The notes under the pieces: model-generated
Told to the model about the DNA's origin: nothing
The model's database searches: none
Seen by the model: the letters and a program-made list of their open reading frames with translations, nothing else
Part shown: piece by piece, positions 11,293 through 23,609 of the stretch
Layout of the letters: every line of letters starts with the position of its first letter
How positions within the stretch are numbered: position 1 is the first letter of the stretch
Position numbers and translations under genes: made by a program
Origin: Istiophorus platypterus
Taxonomy: Eukaryota; Chordata; Actinopteri; Istiophoriformes; Istiophoridae
Direction: 5' to 3'
Length of the DNA stretch: 64,000 nt
Assembly (NCBI GenBank): GCA_016859345.1
Contig: CM029122.1
Location: forward strand, 9,274,575 to 9,338,574

Positions 11293-11297
11293 TTGTG
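10681..11297. repeat. 617 bp tandem duplication, copy 2
   Basis: Direct tandem copy of 10064-10680, about 99.7% identical by eye. It ends in a longer GT tract that continues into unique sequence (TTTGTGTGATTTTAG). Either a very young duplication or an assembly artefact would explain the identity. Confidence 0.97.
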
Positions 11298-14200
11298 TGA
11301 TTTTAGTCCCCCCGGAAATAGTGTCAGCATTTGATTAGTATCTTCTGCTGTGTTTATTTGTGCGACTGGTCATTGCTCTTGTGTGATATGAGGCCGATAG
11401 CAATGTGAGGTACACAGGCTGTTTGCTATCTAGCCAAGATCAAACAGGAAGATACAGTGCATACCTCAACCAGTTCAGGGTTTACTGTTGGATAGGGCTA
11501 GAATATGATCCTGGAGGTGTGGCTTTGAGACCGGCTGATCCTGTGATTGATGGACCTGCCTTTTTATCCTCAGCAGGGCTCAACAAGAATGAGGCAGTTA
11601 GGGGGTAGATACACTAGATACAATTTTATCACGATTACTATCACAGTACGATACTACTGTGCTCAACATTTCCTGGATTCCTTGTAAAGAACCTAAATTA
11701 AAGAATACTCTGGGACATGCATGAGTGGCATATTGTCATATAACATGTGAGAGGCCACTGGCAGTACGCCCATAGGGTCCGTAACCGTTTTGGGGATCTA
11801 TACCAAAGGTTAAAGGATAACTTTGCTAAATTCACCCCATCCCTTGTGTCCAAGCAATTTTGTGTTTGTTTGTTTTTGTTTTGTTCGCCCTGTTTTGAGG
11901 GATATGGTATCAGGACTTCTGTCACCTACCAAATACATGCCAGTAGAATTTGAGGTGCTCCCAGAAAAATTATGTTTAGATAACTCTGAGGCTAGGTGTC
12001 TTTTGAGAGAGAATATCCCAGTCACTCAAGGTATTCGACGTGCCTTGCTGTGCTTACTACTGAGGTTTTGTGTCTGGAAAGACACCTTGCTGTTGTGTTT
12101 CCATCCATGGAGCAAGACAAACTAAATCCCTTTCACCTGCTGGTACCAGAATTGGTTGGTGTGGCTGGAATCACTTTTTCTGTCATTCAGGTAAATTTAC
12201 TGTTTTCCTTTTTTTGTTTTCTCTGTGTTTGTAACGTGAATATATGTTTAATTATTTAATATGTGTGATTGTCTGCTCTACAGCTTGTATTTATAATTTT
12301 TATGTTTTATTAAGTATTTTTATTGTATGTATTATATGCAGGTTGTACTATATGTGGTGTTCCTGTGTGTCTGTTAGCCTGTCAGCATGACCTCAATGTT
12401 CCTTAATGACATCGGTCATAAAAACTTTATTGGGTTATAAATATACACAGTCAACATTAATGGTATAGAAAGGAGGAAGGAGAGAGTTGAAAAGGTAAGG
12501 AAAGAGACAGAGAAAGAAAGAGAAAGAGAAGTGAAAAACGTATCTTTATCTGCCGTTTTCTTTCTTTAGATGAGCCCTCCCTGTTGCCTGTATGTAATGC
12601 GGGGTATGAATATACAGCCTGACTTAACAATAGAACAGTAGAAAATACATAACTGAAAACGGCAAGCTTAAGGGGTAAAATCAGCCCTGTGAACATCACA
12701 CAGAGTCACTGAGCAAGAAGAAAAGAAATAAGTAATTTTACGTTTGATTTTCTCCCACTCTGACCTTATTTTCCATTTTCCTGTGATCTGATCATTCTAC
12801 CGAAACCACCCATATTTTCTTGTCTGTTTTTGACTCACGCTTGCATGTGCAAGTATAGTACGCTATATGTACTAGCACACCCACAGAGAACCACAGTGAA
12901 ATCTTCCAACCACTGTGGTACCTTGACGCATGTTTCGCATAATGAAATGTCTATAATTCATCAAAATGGTGGAAGTCATTTTATTTGACACACTTCGAGC
13001 AATGCTCTCTAGCTTTAATGTGGCAGGCTGACACAGGGATCCCGCGATTGTTTTTCTTCTCAAAACACAAAAAATAATTTACATGAAGCACATTTCCAAA
13101 AGGAAGACAATGCTCAGGTCCCCCCTGTATACTGGCAGAATGTGACTGACCCAATGTCCCATATTTATTAGAGAACTTGCTACCAACAGAAAACTGCTGA
13201 TGGCTATTTAGAGAAAATTTGATGTTTTTGAATATGTCTGTCTCACTCGCCAGTTCTGTTACATCAGCTATGAATTGCTTCTGCTAGAAAAATACAGCTT
13301 GCTCTTTCACCATGCAGCATTTTTGCCTTGGGTTTGCCTTGCCTCCTTTTTAGTGCTGTAGTATCCTCCTGGAATTAGAAGAGCACATCCTAACCATAGG
13401 CTCATTTCCCTTAATAAACCTACATCATCATCCCCTTTAAGTGGGCGTGAGATTGTCCACATTTTATCACATCCTGTTAAAACCAACATTGCCTGGATGG
13501 CAAGCATAAAAGGCCAAAGTATGTCTGAGATCTGAGGACTAATGTTGGAGTTTATATGATAGGCCAAGAGAATGAAGGAGGTCATTAAGTTTAACTGATC
13601 TTAGATATAGTGCAATAGAAACTGGCCTTTGCTTTGACCCTTCCTTTGCTGCAAATTGTGTGCATTTGTTTGTGTGTGTGTTCTCTTCTGACCCTGCCGC
13701 GCTATGGAGCAACCTCCATTTGAAGCAGTGGAGGAGCTGCTTTCCTGAACTGAGGTCAGTCTTGTAATAGAGGTTAACTATGGGCATAAAAACAGGTTCG
13801 CCCAGACCAGGCTGATCTGGGACCGCCTTAATCAAGCCATGATGCTCCTCAGGTTGATAGAAATGTAAAAGAAAGAGTGACCCCTTGCCCCGTTTCATGT
13901 CTTTTCCAGTTCATGTCATGGTGAATTTAAATGTTCTTATCTCATTCTGAGCATGTGGACTCGAGGTGGTAGTGCCTGCGCAGTGATGGGGTGTGTATTG
14001 AGAATGAAAACACCATTATCAACAGATGGAAAGATTTTGTTTTCTCTTTCCCCTCCATAGACCTTCACCTCAACCTCCCATCTGTAAAGAGAGTGCCTTT
14101 TTGTGTACACTTATAATTGATTCATAGCAGCAGCAGGTTTGCTATTTCCCAGTTCCTCGGAGGAATACAGGGCATGGTCAGATTAGTCTACTCTTGTGTT

Positions 14201-16809
14201 TGTCTCTTCCTACTATCGGAGAAAAGAGGAGCAACTTGTCATCTGAAACCACAACCCTTGCTATGACTAATTGATACATGCTTGTGCAGTATGGGCTGCT
14301 CTGTGTGCATGCTTGTGTCTGTCTTCTTAAAGTTATATTATGCATACCTGCAAGTATCTGGTGTGATATATCTGTTTTTTAATAGTACATCTGAATCATT
14401 CTGTTGCATTTTTATGGTTCTCCCAGGCCTCATTCCAGCACTGTGTTGGTAACGCTGCAATACTGTAACACCAGATAAAAGCTCCATACAGCTGATGTAT
14501 GCAACTCCCTCTGCGTTCTGTAGGAAGGAAAATATTATACAGAGAGAGCTGAGAAGGATAAAGAGAACAAGGGCGTGAAAGTGACTGATAACAGCAAGGA
14601 GAGAGAGTAAAAGAGATAGAAAAATGAAAAAGATAGAGCATTTGCTGCTCCTGTATCTTATCTGTATTCTTCGGCAGTGTTTCCTGGCAGAAACAGTGTG
14701 TCCAGGACTATAAACAGACTATTATCCCAGTGTTTATCACAGTGCACATTACCGTTTGCCTCTGTCTGACTTACTGTAATGGAGTCGTTTGGTTTGATGG
14801 ATGCCTCAGGCATGGGTTTCTATCTATTGCTCCCATTATACCTCTGTCTGCATCCACTCATTGTAGAAATGTCTGTCTGCACATTCAGCATAGCCTGCGA
14901 GCATGGTGATTGAGGTTATGGCCAATGTAAATGTACCATTTGGCACGGTGAATCGGAGGTGCAGAGGGCAAGAGGAAATCGAGGGGAGGAAAGGAATCAT
15001 CTACCTTACATTACCTCTTGTGGAATATCCACAGTGAGCGGGGAGATGCTTGGGGAGCTCCCTTTATGTGCTCTGGATAAATATATACTGCATATGTGTG
15101 AAAATAAAATATTTATCTGTTGTGGGTGTTTCATTTGTTGCTATTTGGTGGTGTGGTGTTTGCCTTATTCCCTGCTCACTGTATAGAAAATGTCTTCTCC
15201 TGCTGGCGCTGAACACTTAAGATTCATCCATCGGGGGTTTGCAGTAACCTGATTGCCCTTGCCTCTAAGCTGGGTCTCGCATTTGAGACAGGACAACAGG
15301 AGACTGTTTGTTTGGTGTGCGTGTGTGTGTGTGTGTGTGTTTTAGAAAGAATGTTGTTTGTGTGTGCCATGAGGAGCTGAGGTGTGGGGAGGTGATCGAG
15401 GACATTGTCTCATCGCAGTAAAAGGTTCCTTACAGTACTTCTGCTATAGGGTCACCTTCAGACACATGAACACTTCACAACCTTATAAAATGTTACTGCC
15501 TGCTTGCACATGTGTGAGCAGGACAATGTGATTTATTTATCCGTTTATTATGGCTATGGCTCAAATTTTACCTGGTCAGCTGGGCACAAACGGAACACAG
15601 CGCAAGTTGAAACTACAGGGGAAGACAGAGGCAAAAGCAGTCAGCAGAGACGCAAGGAAAGAGGACTGCGGCACCCACACCTCCTCCATCTGTTCTCCTG
15701 TCTCTCAGTCTGAGGGTGGATAGATGGATGGAGAGGCAGCGATTAGCACTGATATCATCCAAGAGGGCAAGGAGAAGAGGAACGAGTAGGGCGAGATAAA
15801 AGGTGCAGGGCGAGAAAATGAGATGGGTTTACTCTCGACCGAAACCTTATCCATCTCTGGGTCTATGTGCTCGAGCCTTGCGTGAATACATCGCACCTGA
15901 GCCACCTGCAATGTGCCAGCCTGCCGTGTTCAGGCTAAACACTCAGCCTCTCTATGTGTCCAAAGGGAGAAAATGATAAAATCACACCTGAGATAAGTGT
16001 TACTCCACCGGTTGACTTTTCCCGACTCCACCTACAGTCATGTTATGCACCTCTGTGCCAGCGCACGAACTGTAAAAGATCGCCCTACTGCCATCCATTC
16101 AATGAGTAGAAATTCTGGTATGAGAATATCTACAGGACATACAGATCCACACACAGCCTATAAATTTGATGAGCAGCTGAGTTACTCATGAAACGAGTAT
16201 TACCATTCTAGGGTGGAGCAGAATGAGTCTTTAGTTTAAGGTCAACTATCACGCTCATCATCAACTAATCTCTCTTTCTGTGTTCACCCCCCCCACCCCT
16301 GACCTCTCCACTCCCTCCGATCTCCTCCCCTCCCCTCCTCCCATCTCTCAAGGGTTCTCCAACTCACTTCATCTCTATTCACTAGCTGTCCTCTTAGACT
16401 CTAAGCAGGCCAGGGTTCACATTGTTTTAATTCAATTAAAATTGACATCAATCTGCATGTGACGAATGAAATTTACATCCTCCACATTAATCTTGCCTGA
16501 CCGACCCCCACTCCACCCACGCACACACCCACAGTCTCTGGTTATTATCATTATCTAGGTATATAGGGCTAGTACCAGGGCAGGAGTGAAATTAAATTAA
16601 AATTCTGCCTTATGATGTCTTTTTGAAGTGTAGGTCAATAATTAAACAGTGTTTCTCTGTGGCTGGTAATGCACATTGGGAAAAGGCAAGCTTTTTTTTT
16701 TTTTTTAAATTGGTATCCTTTCAGTAAAAAGCTGCAGCACAGTTGAGATGAGAATATTTTACTGTATCAGTGAAATATGTTGAAGATTATTTAAGATTAC
16801 TCGTCATAG
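11298..16809. other. Intron stretch without identifiable genes
   Basis: I see no gene here. Open frames at 11405-12259 overlap on both strands, share no recognisable motifs and lack a consistent coding frame. There is a short GT microsatellite at 15315-15340 and a T run at about 16691-16706. Part of 11600-11670 (repeated CACGATTACTATC-like phrases) could be an old repeat, but I cannot place it. Confidence 0.7.
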
Positions 16810-17250
16810 CTACATGAATGACACACAGTTCTATATTTTACTATTTCCTGATAACACAAGCACTTTATACCAGATGATCATCTGCTTGAAAGACATCAGT
16901 GTTAACGAGAAAAATAATCAGAAATTCTAGTTTTGGGTGTAAAAGCTTAGACACAGCTTTCTGTTAGAAGCACTGGCTGCGTATGAAAACAAAGAGATTA
17001 CTTATACTGACCTGAATTTTAATTTACAAATCATTATATTTCACAAATTTGATGCTTTTTTATTCTAGTTAGATTTAAAAACACAGGCTAGATTACTGCT
17101 ACATCGTATTTACTGTTTTTTCTCTGGTAAAGCCTTTCATCTCATTTGTATCTTGACTCGGATCCTACCACTCCAGTTATGAAACAACTGGCTGCCCGTT
17201 CATTACTGAAGTCACTTTGACTAGATTTTACTCTCTCTCTCTCTCAAATG
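16810..17250 (+). mobile_element. Decayed L2-like LINE fragment (reverse transcriptase 3' region)
   Basis: Several phrases in order recall the 3' part of teleost L2-type LINE ORF2. GAATGACACACAGTTCTATA near 16815 resembles the region around the catalytic Y-A-D-D. ACATCAGTG follows near 16892, ACAGGCTAGATTACTGCTAC near 17083 stands for the motif usually reading SRLDYCN, and CCAGTTATGAAACAACTGGC, then TGCCCG near 17173-17198 for the LQLIQNAAAR-like motif. All frames are broken by stops and indels, so the copy is old and inactive. The 3' end may extend further, to about 17330. Confidence 0.65.
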
Positions 17251-17549
17251 CCCACAATTTAATTGAAAGATATTGCCCTTTGAATTCATTTTTAGTGAGA
17301 TTATTATTGTAGTTGAATTCGAACCCTGAATTCAAATGACGAATGATGTAAATATCCTCACTAATATTTCTTGTAATAATTCTGTTTTGTCCAATTATGA
17401 ACTAAAATGGCTTAGTTTTATCAAAGCATTTAAAAGGGATGTTTCCTGCCATGTGTCCCTGACAAACATTGCCACTGCAGGTGTTAAGCCTACTGCGCAC
17501 TGGTGCAGTACATCCAACTCGGGTGATTAGAAAAACAAAGCTTTGTTGT

Positions 17550-17840
17550 CATGTATTCTCTTTCAATCTTGTGTCTCTAGAGAGGACAAATCTCTCCCTC
17601 TTAGTATGTAGCTTATTACTTTAACATGCATGTTCAAGCAGCTTCCGCCAAGCTGTAAGTTTGCCTCAATTTTATATCCAGTCCCTCCTCGAAAAGATAA
17701 GGCCCTTTTGAACTGTGCATCGAAATGATGGTACATGTGAAGTTCAAAGCCTACCTGTGAATTACTATGCAATTTTGTACTGTAAAGCAAGGTTAGAGCT
17801 GCTCCTACCGTCTTATTTTATGCAAAGCAGTAGGTGCTCA
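17550..17840. repeat. Diverged tandem duplication, copy 1
   Basis: This block aligns with 17871-18138 at a drifting offset of about 321 falling to 307. Shared landmarks are ATGTATTCTCT / ATGCATTCTCT, ATGCATGTTCAAGCAG / ATGCATTTTCAAGCAG, AAGCTGT, the CCCCT/CCCT box, AAGGCCC / AAGGTCC, AAAGCCTAC / GAAGCCTAC, CAATTTTGTA / CAGTTTTGTA, and AGCAGTAG. By eye identity is roughly two thirds to three quarters with small indels. The unit is not simple sequence and is not recognised as a transposon. Confidence 0.8.
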
Positions 17841-17870
17841 TATAAGCCCACTGAAACAATGCGGGTAATC

Positions 17871-18138
17871 TATGCATTCTCTGTGTGAGTGTGTCTCTCT
17901 CTTTCTCCCTCTCTGTATGCAGCCTATAACCTTACTATGCATTTTCAAGCAGTTTCTGTAAAGCTGTCATTTTTGCTTCCATTTTGTGTGCGGCCCCTAA
18001 AATACAAGGTCCTTTTTTAATGCATTCTGTAATAATGGCACACACAAGGTTTGAAGCCTACATATGATTTACTGTACAGTTTTGTAACTTAAAGCAGCAT
18101 TAATAGCTTCCTATTGCCTCATCACCAGCAGTAGCCCC
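17871..18138. repeat. Diverged tandem duplication, copy 2
   Basis: Second, slightly shorter copy of 17550-17840. It begins TATGCATTCTCT, has a CT-rich patch, and keeps the TTCAAGCAG, AAGCTGT, GAAGCCTAC and CAGTTTTGTA landmarks in order. Divergence shows that this duplication is much older than those at 10 kb and 29 kb. Collinearity over about 270 bp rules out chance similarity. Confidence 0.8.
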
Positions 18139-18447
18139 AGTAACACGAACAAACTCGCACTGAAGCTTAAATTGAATGATAAGCTGGGACGTTTTGGAAG
18201 TGAGCATGTTATTTGCAGTACAACACGGTGTACTTACAATAATGGTTGAATTAGTGGTTGGCTTTCATGTGTTCACTAATGAAGTTACAATACAACTTTG
18301 GCCATTTTGACACTGATCATGTTATGGCCTTTTGTTACTCGGATCTCTCTGCAGTCTCTGTTCTCTTTGCCAGCAGTCCAGTGGTAATTGGCCCCTTATG
18401 TCCTGACTCACTTCTCCCTGTAGACATTTTGCTTTCCTATTTTCCCC

Positions 18448-18507
18448 TTTCCTTTCCTTTCCTTTCCTTTCCTTTCCTTTCCTTTCCCTTTTCTTTCCTT
18501 TCCTTTC
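18448..18507. repeat. (TTTCC)n pentanucleotide repeat
   Basis: About ten TTTCC units with one or two interruptions. It accounts for the Phe/Leu/Ser/Pro-rich frame at 18258-18554, which is not a gene. Confidence 0.95.
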
Positions 18508-19030
18508 AGTTCTCTTATTTTCAGAACAGTGCCAGCTGTAGTATGGTTTTCTGACAGGATATGAAAAGGCTGAAGGTCAATTAGAGGGCCCTAACCCACT
18601 CTCTCATTATACAGTGTCCTTAAGAAAAGAACACTCTAAAAAACCCTCCAATTAAAAGATAAGAAGGTGACCATTAAAAACCACAGGGGAAGGTGAAAGA
18701 AAATAGAGAGATTGTCACACATTTCTGATGGTAGCTACAAAGAGGCAATGGACACACTCTTCAGAAAGCCTGAAAGTGTCCAAATTAATTAAGGGCTACA
18801 ATAAGTGTGTGTGAGCATCCATGGGCATATTTGCATGCACTCTTAGGCACGTGTTCAAATACATGTCTGCGCCTGCAGAATCTACAGAGTGTGAATACAA
18901 CATGTTTTACAGAAAATGTGGAGAAATGGAAATATGAAACGGTTCTCTTTTTCGCCTGTTTTCCCGGGAGGAAATGACAATTCGTTTTCTGTCGGCATTG
19001 TTTAGTACAAACCAAAATAATCCATGTAAC

Positions 19031-19110
19031 TACACTAACAGCCACAAAACTAAAACCAGTTACAGGTTTAAAACCAGTTATAGGTTTTAATGTTGTGGCT
19101 GTTGGGTGTA
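19031..19110. mobile_element. 80 bp Tc1-type palindrome (paired terminal inverted repeats)
   Basis: The left arm TACACTAACAGCCACAAAAC is the near-complement of the right arm GTTGTGGCTGTTGGGTGTA (one base indel and a mismatch). Inside are ACTAAAACCAGTTACAGG and CCAGTTATAGGTTTTAAT. These are the two terminal inverted repeats of a teleost Tc1-like family whose ends read TACACCGATCAGCCACAA and GGTTTTAATGTTGTGGCTG. The whole transposase interior is missing, so the two ends almost touch. TA dinucleotides flank the element, as expected for Tc1 insertion. It is a solo-TIR or MITE-like relic able to form a hairpin. Confidence 0.8.
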
Positions 19111-19887
19111 TACATGAGGTTCAATTACGTCAAAGGTCTGACATCTGTCTCTTACTCACATTTTTTTCTGTGTCTCTCTCTGTCTCTCTTTATACTCGCA
19201 CCCCGAGCTCTTTTTCTCCCCAGAGTTATGGAGCTTCATAAGGTTGATGCAACCCTTGCCCTTTCCTTGTCACTCAGTACTCTAAATCATCCACATAGCG
19301 CGCAGTCAGTGACTCTCAGGCCTGGAGTGGAAACACGAGGAGATGTCGGAATATCTGCAGAAGAAGAGCCCTCTCTGTGTGCATACAGCGCTCTTCATGC
19401 ATGCGCATGTGTTTGTGTGCACACATATTTGTATTTGTGTTATCCTTTCCTGTCTCTGGGGGTGCGCCGAGTAGTATGCGGTGTGTACGTCCGTGTACAT
19501 CCTAGTTATTTTGGACCCAGCAGCGATGCCTCAGAGGATGTCAGTCATGTCAAAATGAGGTTGTTTTTTTTTTTGTTGGGTTTTTTCAGTTCCTTCCATT
19601 AGGTCCGTGACTAAACGCCTTAACTGTCATTACCGTTTTGTGTTGCCACCACTTTCCTTGGTACACAATGGAAATTATGTCTTTATAGGAGCATTTCTGC
19701 TTCTCATGCTGTCTGTTTCTCTCCTCCTCTGGTATCCTTGCACAGTTTGAGAGGCTGTCCAGGAAACCAGCCTCAGCATCCGCAGTTTGCTCTCGGTGTC
19801 TGTCCCTCTGCTCGTGTGTAAATGTTTGTGTGTCTGGGCAAGTTAGTTTTAGCATACATCTATATGCATTGTCTATGTACACACAGT

Positions 19888-19890
<3 letters not shown>

Positions 19891-19922
<32 letters not shown>

Positions 19923-19930
19923 TGTGTGTA
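19891..19930. repeat. (GT)n microsatellite
   Basis: About 14 uninterrupted TG units, a GGG interruption and a further GT run. It produces the poly-His/Thr reading seen on the other strand. Confidence 0.95.
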
Positions 19931-22900
19931 CTGTATATACAAATTCATGCCTACCCAGCTGTGCTAAGTGCAAATGAATGGCAGAGTTTCCTTTACACCT
20001 GTTCCTCAAGACACTTGACACCCTAGATACACAGGTGTAAGTCCCATCTCTTCTCTCAGCCAGAAAAGAGATGATTTTTCTGAAGCAGTCTGTGCACCAA
20101 AAATAATATGGATAAGATGATGGTAATTGGTGCCAGCAGCGCCCATATAGCCGTTTAGCGGTGATTAGCTGACGGGTGGTCAAACTACAGGTGGCCAGCA
20201 GATTATGTAGGCTGCTGGTGTGGGTGAGATCACGTTGATTAATGTCCCTGATTGCTGCATTCACCTTACTGAGATTTCACACGCGTACATTTCTATTTAG
20301 CTAGTCAGATGCTCAACAGTAGGAAATTTCTTTTTTTTTTTCTTCTAAATTATCTGTTGTCTCCATGACCGCCTTTGCTCCCTGCTGTGTCTAGCTTGAG
20401 TTTAGATATCTTCTGTACCTAAATCGCAGTGCATGATGTGGGTTTCGGAAATGTCTCACCGGTTTTCTCCTGCTGTGTATCCTCAGTAATTTCACCTCTC
20501 CCGTTCTTTCCTATCCTGTCCTGTCCTCTTCTCTCTGCTGTCCTTCAGATTTTGTCTCCATTCTCGTCTGTCTCCCGTCTCCATTCCCCTCTCCTAACTT
20601 CTTAGGCGGTAAAGACAGGTAATTACCGTGGGCAAGGGCTGTTTCCCCCTCCTCCCATTTTCTTTATATTCTCTCACACAAACCCGATTACCTTGCTCTC
20701 TCTCACCATATTGCTCTCCCTACAACTGTCTCTGTAGTTATTTTAAATCTTCTCTAATGACCCATTTAAAGAGTATAGAGAAACTACATGATATTAAAGT
20801 TTGGAAAAACATTTAGAAAATACTGTATATTGATTTTGTTTTTTTTAAATTGATTTCACCTCTGTGCCTGATGGCTTTGAATCCCAATGTGGCGCAGTGT
20901 GAGGGTTGGGTCCATCCCTGCAGTTGTTGTTTAGCAGTGCAGTGGAGCAGGCTTTATGCTGATTAACTGCATCACATCTGATGGATTCCCAGCGACCTCT
21001 CCACCCCTCAATATAGCTCTGGGAGCCTTTCAGGGGAAAACGGCTTCCCGTTTTAATTAGACAAGAATAGGAAATCTATTAGTGAATGCAGAGAAGGCTC
21101 AGCGCTGAATGAGGGATTGCTCGGTTCTCTTCGTGTTGAACTAAGTACAGTCATCTCCCCTGTCATTGCTGCATTCACAAGGAAACAAGTGATGTGCTCT
21201 CTCTCTTTCAAACACCTATCAGAAGAAAAAACGTAGGTATCAGGTGGGTTTAATGTAACAAAAACATGACTCCAAGGGAATACAGTTGATGAATGGGCCA
21301 GTACATATACTACAGTACAGTATATGCTATGTTTACATCAGTATAAAATAGTTACAATACATGTATTGCATCCACCTATCAATATGCCTTTTTTACAGCA
21401 GACATTTTGACTTGTCATAGCATGAAAAGCACAGCTGTGAATGACGTTAACAATGGCTCTGTTCTACATTCAAGTTTCCCAGTGAGCCCGTATGCACAAC
21501 ACCAGGAGTCTGAGGCCGAAGCAGCTAAAAGGAATTCAGCCACAGTTCATTTTATAATTTACTCCTGAGCTTTTCCTGCTGCGACTTGTCAAAATGTCTT
21601 CCACTGGTTTTGAAAAAGGCCTATAGCAGCAGAGCACTTCATCTGAGAAAACTGTGATTTTACCTTACAGCACCTCTGTGGCCGATTCACTCAGTTAAGA
21701 CCACAAAGCCATCATTTGTAGTTGTAGCAGGGTCAGAGCTAGTTGCAGATACGAACTTGCTTACCCTCTTAAAGGATTGGGAGAGAAATATTCCAAATTT
21801 TTCATATTGTTAACAAATCTGAAAGAAGCACCAACAACCAGCAGTGAATTTATCCTAATATTGATGTCAAATTATTAAAACCCACGAACTGGCTACATCA
21901 TTGCAGTCGGTGAAATTATCATGGGCACTGTACTTTGTTATGAGCCAGACACACATACGTCATCCTGGTATCAAAAATACTCACTACTGAACCAAATGGA
22001 TATTCATCCGGATCTGACAATAGTCACCAACAAATGGACGATTACAGTTGTTTGGGATACATTTGCTAATAATTCCAGTGGCAAGCCGTTTATGAAATTA
22101 CTCAGCCTTTTTGTTCTAAGATGAAAATATTAATGTGTGTCCCATTGTGTCCCCATGCAGATTTTTTTGAAAGGTATGTTGTATAAGACTCTGTCAGAGA
22201 GGAGTCACATAAGAAAAGACGCGTCACTTAGAGCATTTTTGGATAGAAAAGTCTGTAAGGCCAAGAAGTTGGATCTGTGACCCATGTCATAAAACCGCAC
22301 ATTTTACAGTTTTTATGCGCTCATTCATTTGAGCAGGGGCCTGGTCTTGTTAGACCAAAATACCTACCAAGTGTTGCCAAGATGGCTAACGAGTGGCATG
22401 ACTAGCCTATGAGGACATTAGCTCTATGACTCAAATAAATTAAAGAGCAGAGAGGTCTTCTTAATAAACATGCTATATTTATGTTAAGTACCAGAGCGGG
22501 GGGAGAAGAGAGCATCACTGCCACAACACTCTCCCTGGCTCAACCACTCACTGCCTGCAAAGACATAGCCCAACTTCAGTCTTTAATACATTTGCGGCAA
22601 AACATTTCCTAGTTAAATTTCTAATGTAGGGGCTGAACTTTCACTAGGAAATGTTTGTTGAATGATTAACTCCACAAGTCATGGTTGTAGAGATGAGTGT
22701 TTGTTTAACAATCAGCTGTGGTTCATATGCGCATAGCCTTATTTCTGAAAAGTGTATACTTTTCAGTGTTTGTCTTGACTTAATTGAATGCTTCCTAATT
22801 TGGGATGTGTGTGTGAGTGTTTTGTTTTTCCTTTGCACTGTGACTCAGTGAATTCAGGAAGCAGATGCAGACTGTGAGACACAGGCACGTAGTGTCTCCC

Positions 22901-23029
22901 TAAATGCTTTGCTTTGCGATTCTGCACACTCTTCCACACGCCTTCGTCTCGTGGCATCTGGGGCGTCTCACTGGGATAACATGTTACATAATTAGCACCA
23001 AATTAACACTCAATTAGGCAAGCCATGTT

Positions 23030-23042
23030 GGGGGGGGGGGGG
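23030..23042. repeat. Poly-G run (13 G)
   Basis: Uninterrupted G run after CATGTT and before CAGATCG, in intron DNA. Confidence 0.95.
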
Positions 23043-23561
23043 CAGATCGTCTTCAGAGGCTTTAGGAATCACATCAGAGTCTCATCAACCACCTGGCCCA
23101 CTGAGAAACATACTTCCATATCAACTTAGACCTCATGCCTTTGTATACAGTCTCTTATATCTACAATATCTTAAAACAGTTCAAACTGAATGTCTGCTTG
23201 GCATTAATGTTCAGAAGTCCCTGACAGAAAGAGGGATGAGGGTTGATGTATTCAAATAAAGATCTGCTTTCTGTTGCAAAATTAACATCAAAACAACATG
23301 ACTAGAAGATTTCCCTGAATGGTCTTGAATAATTCCCTTATTATGCAGCTGTGCAGAGATGGACAACCAATACATCCAAAGCTAAAGGGAATAATGTTTT
23401 TGTTTCTTTAAAAAAAAAAAAAAAGCCATACAGGAGCACACACAAATACACACTACCTGCTCATACTGTATGTCGTAACAAACTTTCTTTCCTCCTTCAC
23501 TCTCGCAGCCCTTCTCTTCATCTTTTCCACTCTGTTGTAAGCTCACAAAGCCCTTGCAGAA

Positions 23562-23609
23562 CTCTCTCTCTCTCTCTCTCTCTTTCTCTCTTTCTCTCTC
23601 TCTCTCTTC
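23562..23609. repeat. (CT)n microsatellite
   Basis: CT dinucleotides with two TTT interruptions, in a pyrimidine-rich stretch that runs from about 23480 to 23650. Confidence 0.95.

Noticed and set aside
11405..12259. Cluster of overlapping open frames on both strands suggesting a retroelement
   Set aside because: No gag, reverse transcriptase, integrase or transposase motif could be read; frames on both strands are equally open, so it is not evidence for coding.
19090..19602. 170-residue open frame on the + strand
   Set aside because: It begins inside the Tc1 palindrome and is mostly Ser/Leu/Cys/Val from CT- and GT-rich DNA. No family similarity.
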